A stretch of DNA of 33,397 bases, taken from positions 15,919 to 49,315 of the forward strand of contig DGZP01000062.1 of the NCBI GenBank assembly GCA_002398565.1, written 5' to 3'. Source of the stretch: Proteiniphilum sp. UBA4977. Lineage in GTDB: Bacteria > Bacteroidota > Bacteroidia > Bacteroidales > Dysgonomonadaceae. The translations under genes and the position numbers were made by a program. A model generated the notes under the pieces. It was given only the letters and a program-made list of their open reading frames with translations. It searched no databases and had not been told where the DNA came from. Below, one piece after another: positions 1 through 7,119 of the stretch; positions within the stretch are counted from its first letter, which is position 1, and every line of letters starts with the position of its first letter.

Positions 1-809
1 AACTCGTGGGCCGTATCAATGATATGTGCGCCCCAGTCGCCCAGCGCCCCCATGCCGAAATCATACCAGCAGCGCCACTGCCCGTAGTGGAAATCCTTGT
101 TGAAATCATGATGGTCGCGCGCCATCAGCCAGGTATCCCAGTCCAGTGTTTCGGGAACCGGTTCCGCGGCGGGAAACTTCCTGATGTCCGGATCCCAGCC
201 GTGCCACCGGCGCGGGTTGTTCATGTGGGCCGTGATCGCCGTCACATCCTTGATGATGCCGGCTTCCTTCCAGGCCTTGAACTGGAAGTAGTTGGCCTCG
301 GAGTGCCCCTGGTTTCCCATCTGGGTAACCACTTCGGGATACTTCCGGGCTGCCTTCATGATCAGCTCCGACTCCAGGAAGGTACGGCTCAGCGGCTTTT
401 CCACGTACACATGCTTGCCTTCGGCCATGGACATCATCACGGCAGGAAAATGTGCAAAGTCGGGCGTGGCAATGGCCACCGCCTCAATCTCGTGGCCCAT
501 CTTGTCGAACATCTCCCGGAAATCCTTAAAAAGTTTCGCATTCGGGAATCTGGCCAGTGCTTTCCTTGTGTGTTCCGCTCCCAGATCCACATCGCACAGG
601 GCAACCACGTTGGCCAGTCCTGTCTTGTCAAAATCGTTGATGATCTCCCATCCCCTGTTTCCAATTCCAATATGGGCCAGGTTCACTTTTTTATTGGCAC
701 CCACCACCCTGTTGTAGCTTGCCGCATTCATTTTGGTCGATATACCTCCCATGGCCAATCCCGCAGATGCCAATGCTGCATTTCTGAGAAACTCTCTTCT
801 TGTTGTCAT
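1..809 (-). CDS. Gfo/Idh/MocA family oxidoreductase with Tat signal, C-terminus outside window
   Basis: Partial gene on the minus strand; its 3' part lies beyond the left edge, leaving about 269 residues. The protein opens with a twin-arginine signal (RREFLRN at residues 4-10, then an Ala/Gly-rich stretch), so a folded, cofactor-loaded protein is probably exported. After it comes a Rossmann nucleotide-binding site (HIGIGNRG, about 46-53) and the family's EKP motif (137-139), whose lysine normally takes part in catalysis. Members are NAD(P)-dependent sugar or polyol dehydrogenases, or redox-cofactor glycosidases such as GH109; I do not see the GH109 pattern and cannot name a substrate. It follows the uronate genes by 135 bases but seems to have its own promoter (862-869). 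The ATG at 809 is the only start that includes the Tat motif. Family is secure, function is open. Confidence 0.88.
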   Translation of the reverse strand, partial: MTTRREFLRNAALASAGLAMGGISTKMNAASYNRVVGANKKVNLAHIGIGNRGWEIINDFDKTGLANVVALCDVDLGAEHTRKALARFPNAKLFKDFREMFDKMGHEIEAVAIATPDFAHFPAVMMSMAEGKHVYVEKPLSRTFLESELIMKAARKYPEVVTQMGNQGHSEANYFQFKAWKEAGIIKDVTAITAHMNNPRRWHGWDPDIRKFPAAEPVPETLDWDTWLMARDHHDFNKDFHYGQWRCWYDFGMGALGDWGAHIIDTAHE

Positions 810-861
810 GATAATTATATTAATTGTTGTTTTTCAATTTACCGATCCAGATACGGAGGTT

Positions 862-869
862 CAAAGATA
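862..869 (-). promoter_or_regulatory. Candidate Bacteroidetes promoter -7 element for the Tat oxidoreductase
   Basis: Read on the minus strand this is TATCTTTG, a match to the Bacteroidetes -7 consensus TAnnTTTG. It sits 53 bases upstream of the ATG at 809. No clear TTTG -33 box is visible at the usual distance. It suggests the oxidoreductase can be transcribed separately from the preceding uronate operon. Confidence 0.45.
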
Positions 870-944
870 TATAAAAAAAAGCCTTAGGAGAAAAATGAAT
901 GATTCCATTTCCTCTCCAGAAGCTTTATTTTCGGGCAATGTGGA

Positions 945-2228
945 TTATTCAAACCGGTCTTTGTATGCCCATAATCCGAGTGCCGGGCTGGAGATGTAGT
1001 AAATTTCCTCTCCGCCCGGAAGGGTATTGAATCCCTCCTTGAGGTGGGAAATATCATACCTCTGCATGGTCTCATCAATGTCTCCCCACTGAAATCCCAC
1101 GCTTTCAATTTCTTTCCGGGTGAGGTTTTCACTTCCTTTGCCCGGACAATAGGTGATGGAAAATCTACCTTCCGACGAACCATGAATGAGGTGCGCGGCT
1201 GCGCCCAGGTTATCGCGGAGTTCCGGATCTTCGGAGACCGCCTTCAAGGTATGGGGTGTACCAAAATAACCATACTTGCGAATCAGCCGGTCTATTGTTT
1301 TGTCCTCTCCGAATTCTTTCAGTGCCGGTGCCAGGACGATCAGCTCTCCCTCATCGGCAATAGCCATCCGGGTACGGTAGATCGATTTGTTCCCCAGCCA
1401 GGTGCTTTTGAATTCCGTGGGGTCGAGCCACACTACTACTTTTTGTAACGGCTTGTCGACCATCACAAAATTGACTTCCAGTGACAGTTTTGCGGCACGG
1501 TCGAACACTTCGAGGTCATCTCCCACAAACAATCCGTATGTCTGTTGTTCTCCCTTTTCATTGACACCTACCACGGTGAGCACGTAGATAATGGGCAGAT
1601 CTTTCAAATATTTCTCGGTGGCATAGTTGAACACGCGCCGTACCGGTGTATCGGCACGCCCCATCATCCGCTCCATGCCATAGACGGCACCGATATAGTG
1701 GCTCTTGTTGATTCCTTCGCTTCCCCCGGTACCCACCAGGATATTTTTGTTGTAGTTCGCCATACCCACTACTTCGTGCGGGACGACCTGTCCAATGGAA
1801 AGAATCAGATCGAACCCACCTTCCACCAGCAGCTTGTTAACCTGAGCCGGCCAGGAGAAATCGACCTTTCCTTCCGATACCTCCCGGATGTATTCTGCCG
1901 GTACCTCACCCATGGTGAGCACGTCGTTGCGCCAGTCGTGATCCCGAAAAAGTGTTTCCGGTGTTTCGCCGAACATGTGGCTGATCTGGTGTGCTGTCAT
2001 GGGCGTATGTGTACCCAATGCAGGAAGGATATCGGTCAGTTTTTCACCATAGTACTTCCATGTCATTTCTGTCAGTTCTCCCGCTCTGCTGGGAAGACGG
2101 GTATAATCAGGCGGAACGGCCAGAATTTTCTGCCGTTCCCCCAGTTTGTCAAATGCTTCATACAGCCCCTTCTGCAGATCGTCACCCGACAAATCTGTTT
2201 GAGAGGAACCTTTTTCGTAATAAATCAT
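945..2228 (-). CDS. LarA-family nickel-dependent hydroxyacid racemase/epimerase (possible gluconate/mannonate 2-epimerase)
   Basis: LarA-superfamily protein of 427 residues. LarA enzymes move a hydride at the alpha carbon of 2-hydroxy acids using a nickel-pincer nucleotide bound to a lysine. In Lactiplantibacillus LarA the key residues are H174, K184 and H200; here an H, K, H set has exactly the same spacing (+10 and +16; 151, 161 and 177 from this start) in the stretch VVPHEVVGMANYNK and beyond. The upstream DYTR and GTHTPMT motifs also fit. The cluster handles aldonates and uronates, so a sugar acid such as mannonate/gluconate is a likelier substrate than lactate; a LarA relative with D-gluconate 2-epimerase activity is known. 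This substrate is inference. The cofactor genes larB/C/E are not in the window. I chose ATG 2228, where the protein begins MIYYEKG; a GTG at 2267 would add 13 residues. It lies 101 bases after gnd. Confidence 0.8.
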   Translation of the reverse strand: MIYYEKGSSQTDLSGDDLQKGLYEAFDKLGERQKILAVPPDYTRLPSRAGELTEMTWKYYGEKLTDILPALGTHTPMTAHQISHMFGETPETLFRDHDWRNDVLTMGEVPAEYIREVSEGKVDFSWPAQVNKLLVEGGFDLILSIGQVVPHEVVGMANYNKNILVGTGGSEGINKSHYIGAVYGMERMMGRADTPVRRVFNYATEKYLKDLPIIYVLTVVGVNEKGEQQTYGLFVGDDLEVFDRAAKLSLEVNFVMVDKPLQKVVVWLDPTEFKSTWLGNKSIYRTRMAIADEGELIVLAPALKEFGEDKTIDRLIRKYGYFGTPHTLKAVSEDPELRDNLGAAAHLIHGSSEGRFSITYCPGKGSENLTRKEIESVGFQWGDIDETMQRYDISHLKEGFNTLPGGEEIYYISSPALGLWAYKDRFE

Positions 2229-2329
2229 TGCTTTGTGTCGATCATTTATCTGCAACAAACCGGTCACCCTCGCATAACCTGCCGGTTACATCGGATGAAG
2301 AGGACCAGTCTGTCGCAGTTTATTTACAA

Positions 2330-3784
2330 TTATACATCGTATGTTGTAGAAGCAGTATTTCCACCACGACCTGTCCAGTCGGTATGGAAGAATTTTCCAC
2401 GTGGACTGTCGAGGCGTTCATACTGATGAGCGCCAAAGTAATCCCGTTGTGCCTGCAACAGGTTTGCCGGTAGACGCTCGCTGCGGAAACCGTCGTAGTA
2501 ACACATAGCCGAGGTGATGGCCGGTACGGGAATACCGTTCAACAATGCCGTGGCACATACTCTGCGCCAGCTCTCTTCGGCCGACTGTACCGCATTCTTG
2601 AAGAAGGGGTCAAGCAGCAAATTCTCCAGTGCGGGGTTGTTGTCAAATGCTTTTTTGATGTCCCCCAAAAAGCGGGAACGGATGATACATCCACCGCGCC
2701 ACATCAATGCGATTCCTCCGTAGTTGAGATTCCAGCCATACTCTCTGGCAGCTTCCATCATCAGGTCGTAACCCTGTGCATATGAGATGATCTTGGCACC
2801 ATAAATAGCGTTTTCGAGATCGTCAATAAACTGCTGTTTATCACCCTTGAAGTCGGGCTTCTTCCCTGTAAGTGTTTTCGAGGCCTTTACCCTCAGATCT
2901 TTCTGAGCCGAGAGACAGCGTGAAAATACAGACTCGCCGATCAGCGTGAGAGGAATACCCAAATCGAGTGCCGTGACGGCGGTCCATTTTCCGGTACCTT
3001 TCTGGCCGGCTGTATCGAGAATTTTCTCCACCAATGGGGAGCCATCTTCGTCTTTAAAGTCGAGAATATCCGTGGTAATCTCAATCAGATAGGAATCCAG
3101 CACACCTTTGTTCCATTTTTTAAACACTTCGTGCTGCTCAAAGGCGTCCATACCCAGCAAATCTTTCATCAGATGATACGCTTCGTTGATGATCTGCATA
3201 TCGCCGTACTCAATGCCGTTGTGCACCATCTTCACGAAGTGCCCCGCACCGTTCTCTCCTACCCAGTCGCAGCAGGGAACGCCTCCGTCCACCTTGGCTG
3301 CCACCGACTGAAAGATCTCTTTCACGTGCGGCCACGCTTCGGGTGATCCCCCCGGCATCATCGACGGGCCTTTCAATGCTCCCTCTTCACCACCGGAAAC
3401 ACCGGTACCCACATAGAGCAATCCTTTGCTTTCCACCTGTTTTGTCCTGCACATCGTATCGGGGAAATGGCTGTTTCCACCATCGATAATGATGTCGCCC
3501 GGCTCGAGCAGCGGGATCAGTAATTCAATGAAATCATCTACCGGCTTGCCCGCTTTTACCAGCATCATCACCTTACGTGGCCTTTCAATGGAAGCCACAA
3601 ATTCCTCGAGTGAGTGGGCTCCGATAAAGTTTTTGCCTTTGCCTCTCCCTGCCAGAAAGTCGTCCACTTTGGCAACTGTCCTGTTAAAGACAGCCACAGT
3701 ATAGCCTTTACTTTCCATATTCAGGACCAAATTCTCACCCATTACGGCCAATCCGATCAATCCAATATCTGCTTTTTCTTTCAT
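2330..3784 (-). CDS. gnd: 6-phosphogluconate dehydrogenase, decarboxylating
   Basis: Oxidises 6-phosphogluconate to ribulose-5-phosphate and CO2 in the cytoplasm with NAD(P)+, the last oxidative step of the pentose phosphate pathway. The protein is full length (484 residues). It has the Rossmann motif GLAVMGENL (11-19), the substrate-binding stretch GTGVSGGEEGA (about 126-136), the catalytic pair K185 and E192 in HFVKMVHNGIEYG (same 7-residue spacing as K183/E190 of the sheep enzyme), ILDTAGQKGTGKWT, and the C-terminal LLQAQRDYFGAHQYER tail. It lies 22 bases after the kinase gene and 101 before the LarA-like gene, evidently co-transcribed. A gnd inside a uronate operon is unusual: standard uronate breakdown goes through KDG and KDPG and does not need it. 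Identification is firm. Confidence 0.97.
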   Translation of the reverse strand: MKEKADIGLIGLAVMGENLVLNMESKGYTVAVFNRTVAKVDDFLAGRGKGKNFIGAHSLEEFVASIERPRKVMMLVKAGKPVDDFIELLIPLLEPGDIIIDGGNSHFPDTMCRTKQVESKGLLYVGTGVSGGEEGALKGPSMMPGGSPEAWPHVKEIFQSVAAKVDGGVPCCDWVGENGAGHFVKMVHNGIEYGDMQIINEAYHLMKDLLGMDAFEQHEVFKKWNKGVLDSYLIEITTDILDFKDEDGSPLVEKILDTAGQKGTGKWTAVTALDLGIPLTLIGESVFSRCLSAQKDLRVKASKTLTGKKPDFKGDKQQFIDDLENAIYGAKIISYAQGYDLMMEAAREYGWNLNYGGIALMWRGGCIIRSRFLGDIKKAFDNNPALENLLLDPFFKNAVQSAEESWRRVCATALLNGIPVPAITSAMCYYDGFRSERLPANLLQAQRDYFGAHQYERLDSPRGKFFHTDWTGRGGNTASTTYDV

Positions 3785-3806
3785 AAGTTATTGTTTGTTC
3801 TTTTGA

Positions 3807-4886
3807 TTATCTTTTTACGCGTGCGTTACCGTTCCAGATACTCCAGATCACCTCTTCGTCGGCCGGTTGCGCATAGTCGGTCAGGAAGGTTGTTGCCAGA
3901 GCGCCACTTGCCCATGCAAACTGAATCCATTTTTCGGGAGACATCTCTTTGAGGATGCTGTAGAGCAGTCCGCCCACAAATCCATCGCCCCCGCCAATGC
4001 GATCCATCACATTGATGGTGCGCAGAGGAGCTTCATGCCATGTTCCATTTTCATAAACAATGGCTCCCCAGAGATGTTCATTGGCACTGATTACTTCACG
4101 AAGTGTATTTGCAAAGACCGACACATTCGGGAATGCCTGCTTCGCATTCAGAATCATTCCTTTGAAGGCATCCATGGTATCTCCGATATTTTCACCCCCT
4201 GCTTTGGGACCTTCAATGCCAAGACACAACTGAAAATCTTCTTCATTGCCGATAAGGATATCAGCGAGAGAGGCTATTTCGGTAAAGGCTTCGTGCAGCT
4301 CTCTCTCCCGTCCTTTCCAGAAAGAAGCTCTGTGATTGAGATCAAAGGAAATCAACGTGCCATGTTTTTTTGCATAGCGGGCGATCTCCAGGCAAAAATT
4401 ACTTGTTTCGGGAGACAGCGCAGCAATCAGTCCGGAGAGATGTACAATCTGGACTCCCTCCACGCCGAAAATTCGTTCGAGGTCAAAATCTTTTACGTTC
4501 AACGTTCTTCCCACCTCACCGGCACGGTCATTCTGCACACGCGGGCCGCGCAGTCCAAAACCGCTGTCGGCGATATTGAACTGATGACGATAGCCCCAGG
4601 GATCGCCCTGTGGCACTTCCGGCCCTTCGTAGTCCATGTTACGTGCTCTCAGATCGGCTTTGATGAAGGCAGCAATAGGACTGTCTTTCACAAAAGTAGT
4701 AAGCACCTTTACCGGCAGGCCCAAGTAAGAGGAGATGCTGGCCACATTTGTTTCGGCACTGGTTGCCTGCATCTGAAACATGTTCGTACTCTGCACCGGT
4801 TGTGCGTTCACCGGTGTGATCCGCACACCCATACTGGTGGGGACAAGCAGTGAATATTTGAATTCCTTTCTTAGTTTGAGTGACAT
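3807..4886 (-). CDS. kdgK: PfkB-family sugar kinase, probable 2-keto-3-deoxygluconate kinase
   Basis: Cytoplasmic ribokinase-fold kinase, 359 residues. The C-terminal PfkB signature is present as DRIGGGDGFVGG, with D301 as the expected catalytic base and the Gly-rich anion hole before it; the N-terminal half carries SAETNVA, matching the GAExNVA substrate-loop motif of KdgK-like enzymes. KdgK phosphorylates 2-keto-3-deoxygluconate to KDPG, fitting a cluster that receives uronates. No KDPG aldolase is in the window. Because gnd follows at 22 bases and a LarA-like epimerase next, a gluconate kinase role cannot be excluded. PfkB family is certain; the exact sugar acid is inferred from context. 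Confidence 0.85.
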   Translation of the reverse strand: MSLKLRKEFKYSLLVPTSMGVRITPVNAQPVQSTNMFQMQATSAETNVASISSYLGLPVKVLTTFVKDSPIAAFIKADLRARNMDYEGPEVPQGDPWGYRHQFNIADSGFGLRGPRVQNDRAGEVGRTLNVKDFDLERIFGVEGVQIVHLSGLIAALSPETSNFCLEIARYAKKHGTLISFDLNHRASFWKGRERELHEAFTEIASLADILIGNEEDFQLCLGIEGPKAGGENIGDTMDAFKGMILNAKQAFPNVSVFANTLREVISANEHLWGAIVYENGTWHEAPLRTINVMDRIGGGDGFVGGLLYSILKEMSPEKWIQFAWASGALATTFLTDYAQPADEEVIWSIWNGNARVKR

Positions 4887-4917
4887 ATTTTATTTACTGA
4901 TAACTGATTACACAACA

Positions 4918-5730
4918 TTAAATACTGAAAGCATCGAAGCCGCCATCTACAATTGCCACCGTTCCTGTGACAAATTTGGAAGCATCGCTGACCAAATAGT
5001 GAAGTGTTCCCAACAAGTCTTCCGGTACACCGAAACGGCGGAATGGAGTATGAGCGATGATGGTGTTTCCACGATCGGAATAAGATCCATCCGGATTGGT
5101 GAGTAGTGTCCGGTTTTGCTCCGTGATAAAAAATCCGGGACACAAGGCATTCACACGAAAATTCTCACCAAACTTGGTAGCCAACTCGCCGGCCATATAT
5201 TTGGTAAAATTGGTTACTGCAGCCTTGGCAGCTCCGTAGCCGGCCACCCGTGTGAGCGGGCGTAAGGCAGAGGCGGAAGAAATGTTCACGATATTTCCTT
5301 TTTTCGCTTTTACCATATATTCGGCAAAAACAACCGTAGGCATGACGGTTCCCATCAGGTTCAGATCAACGACCTTGCGGAAATCATCCATCTTCAGGTC
5401 GAAAATATTGTTGTTCGGACCGATGGTCGCTCCCGGCATATTGCCTCCTGCACCGTTGATCAACACATCAATGGTGCCATATTTTTCTGCAATATCCCTG
5501 GCATTTTGTTTTAATACGGTTTCATCCGTGACATCTGTCTGCAGGAACATGGCCTCTCCTCCTTCATCCTTCACTTTCCTGATTAACTGATTACCTTTTT
5601 CAAGATTGCGGGCCATTACAGCCACATGAGCCCCATGAGCAGCCAGGTATTCAACCATCGACCTGCCCAAAACGCCAGTACCTCCTGTGATGGCGATTAC
5701 TTTTCCTCTGATATCAAAAAAATCGTACAT
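4918..5730 (-). CDS. SDR oxidoreductase, probable D-mannonate oxidoreductase (fructuronate reductase)
   Basis: Classical short-chain dehydrogenase of 270 residues with the TGGTGVLG dinucleotide motif (15-22), NGAGG (92-96), and catalytic S152, Y165 and K169 (YGAAK). The NGAGGNMPGAT stretch and the length resemble the SDR-type mannonate oxidoreductase of Bacillus subtilis (YjmF/UxuB), which interconverts fructuronate and mannonate. With uxaC and a UxaE-like gene in the same cluster this is the expected next step. KduD, the SDR that forms KDG from unsaturated uronates, is the main alternative and would also suit the chondroitinase locus, but is usually about 250-260 residues. Start: ATG 5730; an upstream TTG would add 10 residues. 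A strong -7 element lies 28 bases upstream, so this gene may begin an operon of its own with kdgK, gnd and the larA-like gene. Confidence 0.82.
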   Translation of the reverse strand: MYDFFDIRGKVIAITGGTGVLGRSMVEYLAAHGAHVAVMARNLEKGNQLIRKVKDEGGEAMFLQTDVTDETVLKQNARDIAEKYGTIDVLINGAGGNMPGATIGPNNNIFDLKMDDFRKVVDLNLMGTVMPTVVFAEYMVKAKKGNIVNISSASALRPLTRVAGYGAAKAAVTNFTKYMAGELATKFGENFRVNALCPGFFITEQNRTLLTNPDGSYSDRGNTIIAHTPFRRFGVPEDLLGTLHYLVSDASKFVTGTVAIVDGGFDAFSI

Positions 5731-5757
5731 AATATTTTTTTTAGTGGTTGATGCTGA

Positions 5758-5765
5758 CAAATATA
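5758..5765 (-). promoter_or_regulatory. Candidate internal promoter -7 element before the SDR gene
   Basis: TATATTTG on the minus strand, a full match to TAnnTTTG, 28 bases before the ATG at 5730 in a 130-base gap between the uxaE-like gene and the SDR. No convincing -33 box. An 8-base palindrome TCACGTGA (5795-5802) lies about 30 bases upstream and could bind a regulator. Suggests that the SDR-kdgK-gnd-larA block can be expressed apart from uxaC-uxaE. Confidence 0.5.
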
Positions 5766-5860
5766 AGTCAATTGTCCGGCTTGTTAGTATCGAATCACGT
5801 GAAAGTTCCTTCTAAAAACGAGAAATTGGCACGGAAACTTATCAGCACCATCCATTGTTA

Positions 5861-7108
5861 TTAAATCGAAAATAGTCTTCGTAAGTGTCTGTCGTAAATA
5901 TTCTCCTCCACACACGATCCGATGACATCGGCATATTTTATCAACAGATCGGTATAGTCCATTCCCATCTCGGCTGCCACCTTATAAGCTACGTGAATCA
6001 ACTGGCGGAAATTGGAATTATAATCGGCATGCCCCGGAATATGACGAAGTGTGTTCGCAAATTTTTCACTTGACCATCCATTTACCTCTTCTACGGAAGG
6101 AAGTTCAGAATCGTTGATATCAATCACATCGGCATAGGGAGCGCATAGCTCTTTCTGCCTATTATAGGAGTTTTCATAAATCTTCTTTGCCAACTCCAGG
6201 CCTTCGCCGCCTGCTACAGCCAAACCGATTACTTCCTCCAGCCAGGTTGTACCGGCAGTTTTGAGATGCAGCCCTTTGTCGTATTTCCGGATAACCTCCG
6301 CCATAATCGGATAGATAGAAAACTTATCGCTCCCCGAATGAACACTCAGTTTCAATTCTTCGGGCAGCCCAAACTCCTTCACGGCAAAATCAATCACCAG
6401 TACATCCTCTTCAAACTCTTTGGCAAACTGATCCAGATTACCCACATAATCCACGCCCTTATTGAATCGTCCGGTAAATTTGGGAGCAATCGTCTGCACA
6501 GGGACACCTTTATCGGCCAGCATTTTCAAGATGAAAAGCATCTCGATGGGTGTCTGGGGTGACTCAACCTCATCCATGGAAACCTCGGTAATAAAATTGC
6601 CTTCACCCTTCTCTTTTTTCAGATAGCCATATATCTCTGATGCATGCTGTGTGGCTGCCAGAAATTTGCCGGCAATTTCGGTCAACAAGGCTGAGGTGAC
6701 ATGTAACGGTTTTTCCATTCCCGGAATCCGGAGTTCTCCCAAATATTCTTTACATGAAGTTACAAAAGTATCTACTTCCTCCTTGCTGCTTTCTTTGCCA
6801 ATAAATGAAGCAACATCGAGCGTGAAAAAATCTGACACAGCCACATATTTGGCTACTGTATTCAGGTTAATATGATCTGCATCTACAAAGTAAGAGCCTG
6901 TAAAACCCAGTGCCTTCACAGCCTCATCGGCTTCATTGCGTGTGTCGGCGGGTTCTGTTCCCACATAGATGTGTTCCCGGTTTGACTTATTCCATACAGG
7001 GCTAATATTCAACCCCTTCTCGTTTGCCCTCATGATAGCTTTCAACTGAGCTTTTCCCTGATGAGCGAAACGGTCACCCACGCCAATACTGTATTTTCCT
7101 AGTTTCAT
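5861..7108 (-). CDS. UxaE-like tagaturonate/fructuronate epimerase
   Basis: A 415-residue cytoplasmic protein resembling the UxaE family (tagaturonate-fructuronate epimerase, first described in Thermotoga maritima), which interconverts the two ketouronates and lets galacturonate enter the glucuronate branch. Recognition is by overall resemblance: an N-terminal MKLGKYSIGVGDRF segment, KFTGRFNKGVDYVGN in the middle, SVHSGSDKFSIYP with a probable metal-binding His, and GHADYNSNFRQLIHVAYKVA near the C-terminus. I recall the Thermotoga enzyme as somewhat longer, so this may be a shorter subfamily. It sits 11 bases downstream of uxaC, which makes the substrates of this enzyme, and must be co-transcribed with it. 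Enzyme class is probable; exact substrate is inferred. Confidence 0.78.
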   Translation of the reverse strand: MKLGKYSIGVGDRFAHQGKAQLKAIMRANEKGLNISPVWNKSNREHIYVGTEPADTRNEADEAVKALGFTGSYFVDADHINLNTVAKYVAVSDFFTLDVASFIGKESSKEEVDTFVTSCKEYLGELRIPGMEKPLHVTSALLTEIAGKFLAATQHASEIYGYLKKEKGEGNFITEVSMDEVESPQTPIEMLFILKMLADKGVPVQTIAPKFTGRFNKGVDYVGNLDQFAKEFEEDVLVIDFAVKEFGLPEELKLSVHSGSDKFSIYPIMAEVIRKYDKGLHLKTAGTTWLEEVIGLAVAGGEGLELAKKIYENSYNRQKELCAPYADVIDINDSELPSVEEVNGWSSEKFANTLRHIPGHADYNSNFRQLIHVAYKVAAEMGMDYTDLLIKYADVIGSCVEENIYDRHLRRLFSI

Positions 7109-7119
7109 TATATCTGTAT

